Source: RYN-230 sp963829725
Lineage (GTDB): Bacteria; Actinomycetota; Actinomycetes; Streptosporangiales; Streptosporangiaceae
DNA length: 64,000 nt
Assembly: GCA_963829725.1 (NCBI GenBank)
Contig: CAWHJW010000016.1
Span: 124,001 to 188,000 of the forward strand
Direction: 5' to 3'
This document shows, one piece after another, positions 41,489 through 49,800 of this stretch. Every line of letters begins with the position of its first letter. Positions within the stretch are counted from its first letter, which is position 1. The notes below the pieces were generated by a model. The model had not been told where the DNA came from. It ran no database searches and was given only the letters and a program-made list of their open reading frames with translations. A program made the position numbers and the translations under genes.

Positions 41489-42469
41489 TCAGCCCGCTGA
41501 GAACATCGACTTCGCGTTGAAGCTCTGGTTCAGCATGCCGAACTGCAGCATCAGGTTGGCCAGCCGCTGGATCAGCGGCTCGCTGTTCTGGGTGGGGTAC
41601 TGCGGGGCGGCGGCGATGGCCGCGTCCTGGGGCGAGGTGCCGGCGAACTTCTCCATGCCGGACTGCACCGCGCCGGGGTCGGTGGCGGCGATGGCCTGGG
41701 CCTTCATGATCGCGGTGCGGAAGGCGGCGGCGGTGTTGGGGTACTTCTTCGCCCACGCCTTGGTGACCACGTAGCCGACGATCGGGATGTTCTGGCTGGC
41801 ACCCTGGTCGGCATCGGCCAGCGGCACCGCGCCCGCCTTCTCCTCGGCCTGGGTGACGAACGGCTCCGGCAGCCAGGCGGCGTCCACCTGGTGATTCTTG
41901 AGGGCACTCCACATGTCCGGGAACTGGATCGGCTTGAAGTGCACGGCGGCGGTCGGGTCGGCGATGGCGCTGTCGGCCAGCACCGACTCGACCAGCAGCG
42001 TGCCGATGTTCCCGGTCACGTTGACCGCAACCGTCTTACCCGCCAGCTGGCTGACTGTCTGGATCGGCGAGCCGGCCGGCACCAGGATCTCCTGGGTGCC
42101 CGGCTGCATGACCGAGCCGGGCGCCAGAATCTGCAGGTTTGCGTGCTGCGTCGCGTCGGCCAGGAGGTAGGAGACGTAGTTCCCCACCGAGACATCGAAC
42201 TTCCCGGCCAGCTGCTGCTGGATAACGCTCTTGCTGCTGATCGCGGGCAGGATCGTGACGTGCAGCCCCTCGGCGGCGAACAGGCCGCGCTGCTGGGCGA
42301 TGTACACGGCAGCCGAGTCGAGCGCGGGCACCGCGGCGACGACCAGGTTCGCCTTCTCCAGGTTCCCGGGCGCGGCCGAGCTGCCCCCCCCGGCGCTACA
42401 GCCGACGGCGACCAGGCAAGCTGCCAGGACCACACCGATAAGGGAGGCCCGGAAGCGCCAACGGATCAT
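41489..42469 (-). CDS. ABC transporter substrate-binding lipoprotein, NitT/TauT (SsuA/ThiY) type, orphan
   Basis: A 326-residue lipoprotein: signal helix with lipobox LVAVGC (Cys24), then an NMT1/SsuA-type periplasmic-binding fold. Visible are LVVAAVPALDSAAVYIAQQRGLFAAEGLHVT, QLAGKFDVSVGNYVSYL, the anion-binding segment KTVAVNVTGNIGTLLV and VDAAWLPEPFVTQAEE. Such proteins bind sulfonates, nitrate, riboflavin or pyrimidine precursors. No permease or ATPase gene is next to it, so its transporter must be elsewhere. The start at 42469 follows AAGGGG; upstream bases 42504-42528 contain an 8-bp dyad (CACGCAGA-N9-TCTGCGTG). Confidence 0.85.
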   Translation of the reverse strand: MIRWRFRASLIGVVLAACLVAVGCSAGGGSSAAPGNLEKANLVVAAVPALDSAAVYIAQQRGLFAAEGLHVTILPAISSKSVIQQQLAGKFDVSVGNYVSYLLADATQHANLQILAPGSVMQPGTQEILVPAGSPIQTVSQLAGKTVAVNVTGNIGTLLVESVLADSAIADPTAAVHFKPIQFPDMWSALKNHQVDAAWLPEPFVTQAEEKAGAVPLADADQGASQNIPIVGYVVTKAWAKKYPNTAAAFRTAIMKAQAIAATDPGAVQSGMEKFAGTSPQDAAIAAAPQYPTQNSEPLIQRLANLMLQFGMLNQSFNAKSMFSAG

Positions 42470-42503
42470 GACGTGAAGACCCCTTGCTTCCACCACTAAG
42501 ACT

Positions 42504-42528
42504 CACGCAGAGTAGGGGAGTCTGCGTG
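42504..42528. promoter_or_regulatory. Dyad upstream of orphan binding protein
   Basis: CACGCAGA-N9-TCTGCGTG, 35 bases upstream of the lipoprotein start; a possible operator or leader hairpin. The rest of 42529-42690 shows no gene. Confidence 0.45.
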
Positions 42529-42690
42529 GAAAAATCCAGGAAATGCCGACATTCAGAACGGCCCGCTACCTCTGGTGACCTCACCGGCCGCACGAGCCAC
42601 TCTGCTAGCCCGGGGAGCGCCCCCCGGACCCCCCGCGATTCGCTGCCTCGGAGGGGACACGGCTGCGCCGCACCCCGCCTCGCCAGCGAG

Positions 42691-43692
42691 CTAGCCACGG
42701 GGACCGGTGCTCTCGCGGACGACCAGCGTGGTGGCCAGCTCGACGTGGTGCGGCTCGGCCGCGTCGCCGGCCGTCCCGGCCCGCAGCATCCGGAACGCGG
42801 TGGCCGCCATCGCGGCCAGCGGCTGCCGGACGGTGGTCAGCGCCGGCGTGGCCCAGGACGCCACGGGCACGTCGTCGAACCCGACCACGCTCAGGTCGCC
42901 GGGAGCCCGGAGCCCCCGCTCGCCGAGAGCCTGCAGCACGCCGAACGCCTGGCTGTCGTTCCCGGCCACGATCGCGGTCGGCGGCTTCGGCAGCGAGAGC
43001 AGGTGCCTGGCCTGGCGCCGCCCGCCGGGGGCGCAGAAGTCATCCCGGCAGATCAGCGCCGGATCAGCCGCCAGCCCGGCCGCCTGCAGGGCGGCACGGT
43101 ACCCGTCCAGCCGGGCCCGGCTGGACCACAGCCGCTCCGGGCCGCCGATGATGCCGATCCGCCGGTGCCCCAGCTCGATGAGGTGCCGGGTGGCGGCCAG
43201 GCCGCCCTGCCAGTTGGTGGTGCCGACCGACCGGATGCCCGGCCCGGGCTCCTCCGGGGGATCGATCACCACCACCGGGATCCGGGCCGCCGCCAGCCGC
43301 TGCAGCTCGCTGCTGTCCGGCAGGTGCAGCACGCACAGTGCGCCGTCGGTGCCCCGGGCAGCGGCCCGGTCCAGCCATCCGGCGAACTCGGCCGGCGAGT
43401 CCACCGTGGTGACGACCACGCTGGCCGACCCCTCGACGGCGGCCTGCACGGTGCCGTGCAGCAGTTCCTCGGCCCACGGGCTGTGCAGGCTGGCGATCAG
43501 CAGGTCCACGACGCCGAAACCGAGCCGGGAGGCCACCTGGTAGCCGTTGCTCCGCAGCAGCGCGGCGATGCGCGACCGGGTCCCCGCGGCCACGTCGGTC
43601 CGCCCGTTCAGCACCTTGGACACCGCGGAGACGGAGACGCCCGCCTCGGCCGCGATGTCGGCCAGCGTGGCGCGCCCGCTGACTCGTGCCAC
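42691..43692 (-). CDS. LacI family repressor of the sugar operon
   Basis: A 333-residue LacI protein. The headpiece is ATLADIAAEAGVSVSAVSKVLNGRTDVAAGTRSRIAALL, and the sugar-binding core shows VVDLLIASLHSPWAEELL, HRRIGIIGGPERLWSSRARLDGYRAAL, PTAIVAGNDSQAFGVLQAL and LSVVGFDDVPVASWATPALTTVRQPLAAM. The GTG start at 43692 follows AGAGGG. It diverges from the isomerase/dehydrogenase operon. Matching TTTTCGAAAA-type palindromes lie over its own leader and just before the operon, which fits repression of both. Confidence 0.93.
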   Translation of the reverse strand: MARVSGRATLADIAAEAGVSVSAVSKVLNGRTDVAAGTRSRIAALLRSNGYQVASRLGFGVVDLLIASLHSPWAEELLHGTVQAAVEGSASVVVTTVDSPAEFAGWLDRAAARGTDGALCVLHLPDSSELQRLAAARIPVVVIDPPEEPGPGIRSVGTTNWQGGLAATRHLIELGHRRIGIIGGPERLWSSRARLDGYRAALQAAGLAADPALICRDDFCAPGGRRQARHLLSLPKPPTAIVAGNDSQAFGVLQALGERGLRAPGDLSVVGFDDVPVASWATPALTTVRQPLAAMAATAFRMLRAGTAGDAAEPHHVELATTLVVRESTGPRG

Positions 43693-43701
43693 AGCAACCC
43701 T

Positions 43702-43712
43702 CTTTTCGAAAC
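43702..43712. promoter_or_regulatory. LacI operator candidate 1 (autoregulatory)
   Basis: CTTTTCGAAAC with a central CG, typical of LacI-family sites, overlapping the leader and ribosome site of the lacI-type gene. Confidence 0.65.
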
Positions 43713-43847
43713 CTGATCCGGCGGGCCGGGACCTGGACGGCCGGGCCGCAGTCCGCGCCGGTACCAGCCCAGCCGGGACTCCATGGTAGGCGGAGCCGGC
43801 CTCTTGACCGAGGGTGGTGGCAAATCTAGCCTGGGTTGCGGGCGAAT

Positions 43848-43861
43848 AGTTTTCGAAAATT
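43848..43861. promoter_or_regulatory. LacI operator candidate 2 (operon)
   Basis: Core TTTTCGAAAA, a perfect 10-bp palindrome with central CG, in an AT-rich patch about 40 bases before the operon's first start. It matches candidate 1 in 9 of its core bases; the two are 147 bases apart, which would allow looping. Confidence 0.7.
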
Positions 43862-43899
43862 AAATGTCCGCTCCCTGCCGTCCTCCCGAGGAGCACCGC

Positions 43900-44691
43900 G
43901 TGACCCCCGCCGCAGCCAGCAGTGCCAACCCGCCCGCCCTCCAGCTCTACACCGTCCGCGACCAGCTCGCCGCTGACCGGAAGGGCGTCCTGGCCCGGGT
44001 GGCCGGCTACGGCTACGGCGCGGCCGAGCCGTTCGGCATCCTGGACGACCCGGCCGGGCTCGCCGCCGACCTGGCCGCGGCCGGGCTGGCGGTGTGCAGC
44101 GTGCATGCCATGCCCGCGGGCGAGCGGGCGGCCGCGGTCATCGCCGCCGCCCGCACCCTGGGCACGGACACCGTGATCGTTCCCTACCAGCCGCCGGAGC
44201 GGTTCGCCGACGCGGCCAGCGTGCGTGAGCTGGCGGCCGAGCTGAACGGCATGGCCGCCCGGCTGGCCGGGGACGGCCTGCGCCTCGGCTATCACAACCA
44301 TGACTTCGAGCTGGCCTCCATGATCGGCGGCCGGCCGGCCCTGGAGGTGCTGGCCGGGTCCCTCGATGACGGGGTGCTGCTCGAGGTGGACACCTACTGG
44401 GCGGCGGTTGGCGGCCAGGACGTGCCCGCGCTGCTGGGCCGCCTCGGCGAGCGGGTCCGCTACCTGCATGTCAAGGACGGCCCGGTGACCAAGGACGGCC
44501 CGATGACCGCGGTCGGGGCCGGCCGGATGCCGGTGGCCGGGATCCTGGCCGCCGCCCCCGCCGCGGAGTGGCATGTGGTGGAACTGGACCGGTGCGCCAC
44601 CGACCTGATGGCCGCGGTGGCCGGCAGCCTGTCCTGGCTGGCCGACCATGGCCTGGCCCGGCCAGTGACCCGGCCGCAGGAAGCCGGATGA
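43900..44691 (+). CDS. Sugar phosphate isomerase/epimerase-like TIM barrel (first)
   Basis: A 263-residue xylose-isomerase-like TIM barrel. Opening ALQLYTVRDQLAADRKGVLARVAGYGYGAAEPFG, the metal/His region LRLGYHNHDFELAS, the Glu/Asp segment VLLEVDTYWAAVGG and RVRYLHVKDGPV carry the usual divalent-metal ligands (Glu, Asp, His). The GTG start at 43900 has GAGGAG 6 bases upstream; an ATG at 43864 is possible. First gene of a four-gene operon, each start touching or near the previous stop. The sugar is not known. Confidence 0.85.
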   Translation: MTPAAASSANPPALQLYTVRDQLAADRKGVLARVAGYGYGAAEPFGILDDPAGLAADLAAAGLAVCSVHAMPAGERAAAVIAAARTLGTDTVIVPYQPPERFADAASVRELAAELNGMAARLAGDGLRLGYHNHDFELASMIGGRPALEVLAGSLDDGVLLEVDTYWAAVGGQDVPALLGRLGERVRYLHVKDGPVTKDGPMTAVGAGRMPVAGILAAAPAAEWHVVELDRCATDLMAAVAGSLSWLADHGLARPVTRPQEAG

Positions 44692-45800
44692 CTACGCCCC
44701 GGGCGCCGGTGGCGGTGGCCGTCGTCGGCTGCGGCACCATCAGCGACGAGTACCTGCGCAACCTGACCTCGTTCCCGGACCTCCGCGTCGTGTACTGCGC
44801 CGACCTCGACCTGGGGCGGGCCAAAGCGCAGGCCGCCAAGTACGGGGTGCCCGCCGCGGGCAGCACCCGGGAGGCGGTCGAGGACGCTGAGGTGGAGATC
44901 GTCGTCAACCTGACCATCCCGGCCGCGCACGCCGAGGTGGCCCAGGCCGCGCTGGCCGCGGGCAAGCACGTGTGGATCGAGAAGCCGCTCGCACTGGACG
45001 CGGCAGCCGGCCGGATGCTGCTGGCCGAGGCCGGGCGGGCCAGGCGCCGGGTCGGCTGCGCCCCGGACACCGTCCTGGGTGCCGGGCTGCAGACCGCGCG
45101 GCGGCTCATCGACGCGGGCACCATCGGGGAGCCGCAGGCCGCGCTGGCCATGATGCAGGACCCGGGGCCGGACCGGTGGCACCCCGATCCCGAGTTCCTG
45201 TTCCAGCGCGGTGCCGGGCCGCTGTTCGACATCGGGCCGTACTACCTGGCCACGCTGGCCCTGCTGTTCGGCCCGGCCACGCAGGTGGCAGCCCTTGGCC
45301 AGCGCAGCCGGGCCACCAGGGTCATCGGTGCCGGCCCGCGGGCCGGCACGGCGTTCGGCGTGCAGGTGCCCACCCACGTCGCGGCCCTGGTCCGGTTCGC
45401 GGCCGGCCAGGCCGCGTCGCTGCTGCTCAGTTTCGACTCCCCGCTCCGGCGGCACGGGTTCGTGGAAATCACCGGCACCGAGGCCACGCTGGCGCTGCCC
45501 GACCCGAACCGGTTCGACGGCGAGATCAGGCTGCGCGCCACGGGCAGCGACGACTGGACGCCCATCCCGGCCGAGGGGGCCACCGCGGGCCGCGGGCTTG
45601 GCGTGCTGGACATGGCCCGCGCGCTGCGCGGCGGCACGCCGCACCGTGCCTCCGGTGAGCTGGCCCTGCACGTGCTGGAGACGATGGAAGCTATCGCCGG
45701 CTCTATCGACGGCGGTACCTTCGAGCCGGTCGGGACCACCTTCACCGTCCCGGAGGCGCTGGCCGCGGACTGGGATCCGTACGCCGCCACGGTGAGCTGA
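44688..45800 (+). CDS. Gfo/Idh/MocA family oxidoreductase (first)
   Basis: A 370-residue NAD(P)-dependent sugar dehydrogenase. Rossmann motif VAVVGCGTISDEYLRNL, then VVNLTIPAAHAEVAQAALAAGKHVWIEKPLAL with the catalytic Lys of the EKPLA motif, and GPLFDIGPYYLATLALLFGPA, the DxGxY/H segment of the C-terminal domain. The ATG overlaps the preceding stop by 4 bases. Enzymes of this group oxidise a sugar or cyclitol hydroxyl, commonly at C1, C2 or C3. Paired with a TIM-barrel isomerase, it suggests oxidation followed by isomerisation or elimination. Confidence 0.9.
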   Translation: MTTPRAPVAVAVVGCGTISDEYLRNLTSFPDLRVVYCADLDLGRAKAQAAKYGVPAAGSTREAVEDAEVEIVVNLTIPAAHAEVAQAALAAGKHVWIEKPLALDAAAGRMLLAEAGRARRRVGCAPDTVLGAGLQTARRLIDAGTIGEPQAALAMMQDPGPDRWHPDPEFLFQRGAGPLFDIGPYYLATLALLFGPATQVAALGQRSRATRVIGAGPRAGTAFGVQVPTHVAALVRFAAGQAASLLLSFDSPLRRHGFVEITGTEATLALPDPNRFDGEIRLRATGSDDWTPIPAEGATAGRGLGVLDMARALRGGTPHRASGELALHVLETMEAIAGSIDGGTFEPVGTTFTVPEALAADWDPYAATVS

Positions 45801-45850
45801 GCCGGATGAGCACCGCGGGTCGGCGGCGGCCCGCGGCGACGGGAGGTGCA

Positions 45851-47047
45851 GTGATCCAGCACGAGGACCAGCCGACGCTGGGCGTCGGCATGGTCGGCTA
45901 CGCGTTCATGGGGGCCGCGCACTCCCGCGGCTGGCGGGACGCGGCGCGCGCCTTCAGCCTGCCGCTGCGCCCGGTCATGGCGGCGGTCTGCGGCCGGGAC
46001 CCCGCCAAGGTGCGCGAGGCCGCCGAGCGCCAGGGCTGGGCCGACGCGGTGACCGACTGGCGATCCCTGCTGCGCCGGGACGACGTGCAGCTCATCGACG
46101 TGTGCACGCCCGGGGACAGCCACGCGGAGATCGCCATCGCCGCGCTGGACGCGGGCCGGCATGTGCTGTGCGAGAAGCCGCTGGCCAACAGCGTGGCGGC
46201 GGCCGAGGCGATGGCGGCGGCGGCCCGCCGGGCCGCCGCCCGCGGCGTCCGCGCCATGATCGGCTTCAATTACCGCCGGGTCCCCGCCCTGGCACTGGCG
46301 CGCCGACTTGTCGTAGCCGGCCGTATCGGCACCCTCCGGCACGTGCGCGCCGGCTACCTGCAGGACTGGCTGGAAGACCCGGCGTTCCCGCTGACCTGGC
46401 GGCTGCAGGCCGGGCAGGCCGGCTCGGGGGCCCTCGGTGACCTGGGCGCGCACATCGTGGACCTGGCCCAGTACCTCACCGGGGAGCTGATCACCGGGGT
46501 GTCCGCGATGACCACCACGTTCATCACGGAGCGCCCGCTGCCCGGCGGCCAGCCGGGGTCCGGCCCGGTGACCGTGGACGACGCGGCAGTGTTCACCGCC
46601 CGGCTCGGCCCGGGCGCGCTGGCCACGTTCGAGGCGACCCGGCTCGCGGCCGGCCGGAAGAACGCGCTGCGCATCGAGTTGAACGGGGACCGCGGCAGCC
46701 TCGCCTTCGACCTGGAGCGGCTGAACGAGCTGGAGTTCCACGACCAGTCCGAGGATGCCGCGGTGGCCGGGTTCCGGCGCATCGGCGTGACCGAGCCGGC
46801 CCATCCGTACCTGTCCGCGTGGTGGCCGCCGGGGCACGTGCTGGGCTGGGAGCACACCTTCGTGCACGAGGTCGCCGACCTGGTCACCGCGATCGCCGCG
46901 GGCGCCGACCCGGAACCCTCGTTCGCGGACGGGCTGCAGGTACAGCGGGTCCTGGCCGCCGTCGCCGACAGCGCGGAGCACGACAGCCGGTGGACGCCGG
47001 TCCCCGCGCCCGCCGATATGCGCAGCGAGAACCACGGGAGCCACTGA
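45851..47047 (+). CDS. Gfo/Idh/MocA family oxidoreductase (second)
   Basis: A 398-residue dehydrogenase only distantly like the first. It starts LGVGMVGYAFMGAAHSRGWRDA (Rossmann) and has LIDVCTPGDSHAEIAIAALDAGRHVLCEKPLANSV with the catalytic Lys, FNYRRVPALALARRLV, and ALGDLGAHIVDLAQYLTGE with the DLGAH motif. The DLGAH and long C-terminal part are those of the inositol/scyllo-inosose or levoglucosan-type group. The GTG at 45851 is used because GGGAGG precedes it; an ATG at 45806 would add 15 residues. The last codon overlaps the next start. Confidence 0.9.
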   Translation: MIQHEDQPTLGVGMVGYAFMGAAHSRGWRDAARAFSLPLRPVMAAVCGRDPAKVREAAERQGWADAVTDWRSLLRRDDVQLIDVCTPGDSHAEIAIAALDAGRHVLCEKPLANSVAAAEAMAAAARRAAARGVRAMIGFNYRRVPALALARRLVVAGRIGTLRHVRAGYLQDWLEDPAFPLTWRLQAGQAGSGALGDLGAHIVDLAQYLTGELITGVSAMTTTFITERPLPGGQPGSGPVTVDDAAVFTARLGPGALATFEATRLAAGRKNALRIELNGDRGSLAFDLERLNELEFHDQSEDAAVAGFRRIGVTEPAHPYLSAWWPPGHVLGWEHTFVHEVADLVTAIAAGADPEPSFADGLQVQRVLAAVADSAEHDSRWTPVPAPADMRSENHGSH

Positions 47048-48051
47048 TGCCTCGACCGTTCACCCTCTTTACTGGCCAGTGGGCCGACCTGCCCCTGGAG
47101 GAGGTCTGCCGGCTGGCCCGCGACTGGGGCTACGACGGCCTGGAACTGGCCTGCTGGGGTGATCACTTCGAGGTGGACCGGGCCCTGGCCGAGGACGGCT
47201 ACCTGGCCGGCCGGCATGCCCTGCTGGAGAGGTACGGCCTGCGCTGCTGGGCCATCTCCAATCACCTGGTCGGGCAGGCGGTCTGCGATCACCCGATCGA
47301 CGTCCGGCACCGGGCCATCCTGCCCGCCCGGATCTGGGGCGACGGCGAGCCGGAAGGCGTCCGGCAGCGGGCGGCGGCCGAGATGGCCGACACCGCGCGG
47401 GCCGCCGCCGCGTTCGGCGTGCCCACCGTGGTCGGGTTCACCGGCTCGTCCATCTGGCACACGGTGGCCATGTTCCCGCCGGTGCCGCCCGAGATGATCG
47501 CCGACGGCTACGCTGATTTCGCCCGGCGGTGGAACCCGGTCCTGGACACTTTCGACGCCGAGGGGGTGCGGTTCGCGCACGAGGTGCACCCCAGCGAGAT
47601 CGCCTACGACTTCTGGACCACCCGGCAGGCGCTGGACGCCGTGGCGAACCGGCCCGCGTTCGGCCTCAACTTCGACCCCAGTCACTTCGTCTGGCAGGAC
47701 CTGGACCCGGTCGCGTTCCTGGCCGCCTACGCCGACCGGATCTACCACGTGGACTGCAAGGAGGCCCGGAAGCGGCTGGACGGGCGCAACGGGCGCCTCG
47801 GCTCGCACCTGCCCTGGGGCGACCCGCGGCGCGGCTGGGACTTCGTCTCGGCCGGGCGCGGTGACGTCCGCTGGGAGGACGTGTTCCGGATGCTGAACTC
47901 GATCGGCTACGACGGCCCCATCTCGGTCGAATGGGAGGACGCGGGCATGGGCCGCCTGACCGGCGCGCCGGAGGCCCTGGCCTACCTGCGCCGGTTCAGC
48001 TTCGACCCGCCCGAGGCCGCCTTCGACGCGGCCTTCAGCAGCGACCGCTAG
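47047..48051 (+). CDS. Sugar phosphate isomerase/epimerase-like TIM barrel (second)
   Basis: A 334-residue TIM barrel: FTGQWADLPLEEVCRLARDWGYDGLELACWGDHF, VGFTGSSIWH, RFAHEVHPSEIAYDFWTT, GLNFDPSHFVWQDLDP, RIYHVDCKEARKR and GPISVEWEDAGM supply the Glu, Asp, His, Glu metal set of the xylose-isomerase-like family. Its start overlaps the stop before it (TGATG). The same superfamily includes inosose isomerases, 3-ketosugar-acting enzymes and the large subunit of C-glycoside deglycosidases; no small-subunit partner is seen here. Last gene of the operon. Confidence 0.88.
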   Translation: MPRPFTLFTGQWADLPLEEVCRLARDWGYDGLELACWGDHFEVDRALAEDGYLAGRHALLERYGLRCWAISNHLVGQAVCDHPIDVRHRAILPARIWGDGEPEGVRQRAAAEMADTARAAAAFGVPTVVGFTGSSIWHTVAMFPPVPPEMIADGYADFARRWNPVLDTFDAEGVRFAHEVHPSEIAYDFWTTRQALDAVANRPAFGLNFDPSHFVWQDLDPVAFLAAYADRIYHVDCKEARKRLDGRNGRLGSHLPWGDPRRGWDFVSAGRGDVRWEDVFRMLNSIGYDGPISVEWEDAGMGRLTGAPEALAYLRRFSFDPPEAAFDAAFSSDR

Positions 48052-48261
48052 ATCCACGGCCATTCCGGTATTCCGGGATTTTCCTGAGATAACTCCTTAA
48101 TTACCCCGGGAACCTCAAGCTTGCATTAGCTGCGTTTATCAATTTCATTCGGAGATGAGCTTCCGGCCGTACTTTCTGTGGTTTACTCAGCACGAGGCCA
48201 GGACCCCGCTTCGCAGCGATGCAAGCCAGCCAAAGCAGTTACGACGGCAGAAGCGGCGGAT

Positions 48262-49491
48262 ATGTCGGTCTCGGATACGGTCGCGCTCGACCGAATTGCC
48301 CGGCTCGCCACAAGAGCCCTCAATGCCTCTTATGCATCCATCCTGATCGCCGCCCAGCGGCCGCGAGCCAGGCAAGTCGCGCCGGGCGGTTCGGGCATGG
48401 CCCGCGGGCCGGTGCGGATCGGGCAGGTCCGGATCGGGCAGGTCCGGATCGGGCAGGACCCCGTGGAGCGCCTGGTGCTCCAGCGGGTCATCGAATCCGG
48501 GAAGGCCATGATGGTCGGGGACGCCCGGCGCGATCCGCGGATCATCACGGGGGGCGGCCGGGCCGCGCTGGCCGGGCTCGCTTGGGCCGGCCGGCCGATC
48601 CATGATCAGGATGGCACGGTCATGGGGGCGCTCTGTGTGGCCGATCAGCTGCCGCGCTCGTGGAGTCCTACCGACATGGCGGCCCTGGAGACCCTGGCCC
48701 TGCTCGCCTCGGCCAAGGTCTCGTTGCGGGCCGCGCTGGCCACCGGTACCGAAAGCGCCGCGCTGGCTCGGGCCCTTGCCGAAAGCCTGCTCCCGCAGCC
48801 CCCGCAGGACATCCCGGGCCTGCAGGTCGCGGTGGGATACACGGCGGGGACGGCAGGCGTGGATGTCATCGGCGATTTCTACGACGTGTTCCCGTCGCTC
48901 CACCAGAGCTGGGGCATGGTGGTCGGTGATGTGTGCGGAAAGGGGGCCAGCGCGGCCGGCAGCACTGCGCTGGCCCGCCATACCCTCCGGGCGGAGGCGC
49001 ACCGGCGGACCCGGCCGAGCCTGATCCTGGCCGCCCTGAACCAGGCCCTGCTGGACGGGCCGGCTGATGCCCCGCCGTTCCTGACCGCGGTTTATGTCAC
49101 GGTCTGGCCGGTGCCCGGCGGCGCCTCGGTGCAGATCAGCGCGGCCGGGCATCCGCTCGCCCTGCTACGCCGCGCGGACGGCCGGGTGCGGGAACTGGGG
49201 CGGCCGGGCACCCTGCTCGGCGTGCTGCCCGCTCCCGAACTGCACGACACGCGGGGGCTGCTGCGGGCCGGCGACAGCCTGATCTTGTTCACCGACGGTG
49301 TCACTGAGGCGCGCAGCCCGGTCAGCCGCGACTTCTTCGGCGATGACCGGCTGCGCAGCCTGGTCGCGGCGCTCGGGAACCGGCCCGCGGATGCGATGGC
49401 CGTGGCTGTCCGGCAGGCGGCGCTGGCCTTTGCCGGCGGGTTCGCCGGGGACGACGCCGTCGTGCTCGTCCTGAAGGTCCCAGCGGACTGA
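48262..49491 (+). CDS. PP2C-type (SpoIIE/RsbU) phosphatase with GAF domain
   Basis: A 409-residue phosphatase. Residues about 5-165 are a GAF-type sensor (VALDRIARLATRALNASYASIL, HDQDGTVMGALCVAD) with an inserted Arg-Ile-Gly-Gln-Val repeat. Residues about 190-405 are the SpoIIE catalytic domain: LQVAVGYTAGTAGVDVIGDFYDVF, SWGMVVGDVCGKGASAA, SAAGHPLALLRRADG, LILFTDGVTEAR and GDDAVVLVLKV supply the metal-binding Asp residues. Such proteins dephosphorylate anti-anti-sigma factors. The ATG at 48262 is used; a GTG at 48178 is in frame. No anti-sigma partner adjoins. The 210 bases before it are AT-richer than average. Confidence 0.88.
   Translation: MSVSDTVALDRIARLATRALNASYASILIAAQRPRARQVAPGGSGMARGPVRIGQVRIGQVRIGQDPVERLVLQRVIESGKAMMVGDARRDPRIITGGGRAALAGLAWAGRPIHDQDGTVMGALCVADQLPRSWSPTDMAALETLALLASAKVSLRAALATGTESAALARALAESLLPQPPQDIPGLQVAVGYTAGTAGVDVIGDFYDVFPSLHQSWGMVVGDVCGKGASAAGSTALARHTLRAEAHRRTRPSLILAALNQALLDGPADAPPFLTAVYVTVWPVPGGASVQISAAGHPLALLRRADGRVRELGRPGTLLGVLPAPELHDTRGLLRAGDSLILFTDGVTEARSPVSRDFFGDDRLRSLVAALGNRPADAMAVAVRQAALAFAGGFAGDDAVVLVLKVPAD
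48412..48458. repeat. 15-nt tandem repeat in PP2C gene
   Basis: Three copies of GTCCGGATCGGGCAG, encoding Val-Arg-Ile-Gly-Gln inside the GAF-type domain. Confidence 0.88.
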
Positions 49492-49585
49492 TCTCTCGAC
49501 GGAGTTACGGAAGTATCGGACTTCCGCTGTCCGTTCCCGGCCGGCGGCTGCGTCCAGGCTCGCTGGATGCAGCTCGGCGGCCAGG

Positions 49586-49800
49586 TCAGGACCGGGCCGG
49601 CGCGGTCGAGCCCCGGACCACGAGTTCCGGCTCGAACAGCAGCTCCGACTGGGCCACGCGGCCCCCGTCCACCTGCTGGACCAGTGTGCTCACCACGGCG
49701 CGGCCCATCGCGTCGATGGGCTGGCGCACCGTGGTCAGCGGCGGGTCGGTGCACGTCATCAGCGCGGAGTCGTCATAGCCCACGACGGACACGTCACCTG
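49586..49800 (-). pseudogene. LacI family regulator, C-terminal remnant
   Basis: Only the last about 70 residues of a LacI protein remain: PGDVSVVGYDDSALMTCTDPPLTTVRQPIDAMGRAVVSTL to LLFEPELVVRGSTAPARS. The DNA-binding headpiece and most of the sugar-binding core are absent. Homology ends abruptly at about 49800, exactly where the glucosidase remnant begins on the other strand, so one deletion removed both 5' halves. Confidence 0.8.

Noticed and set aside
45242..47044. 600-codon minus-strand open frame opposite the dehydrogenases
   Set aside because: Antisense shadow with Arg/Gly-rich product and no homology; the plus-strand genes are convincing.
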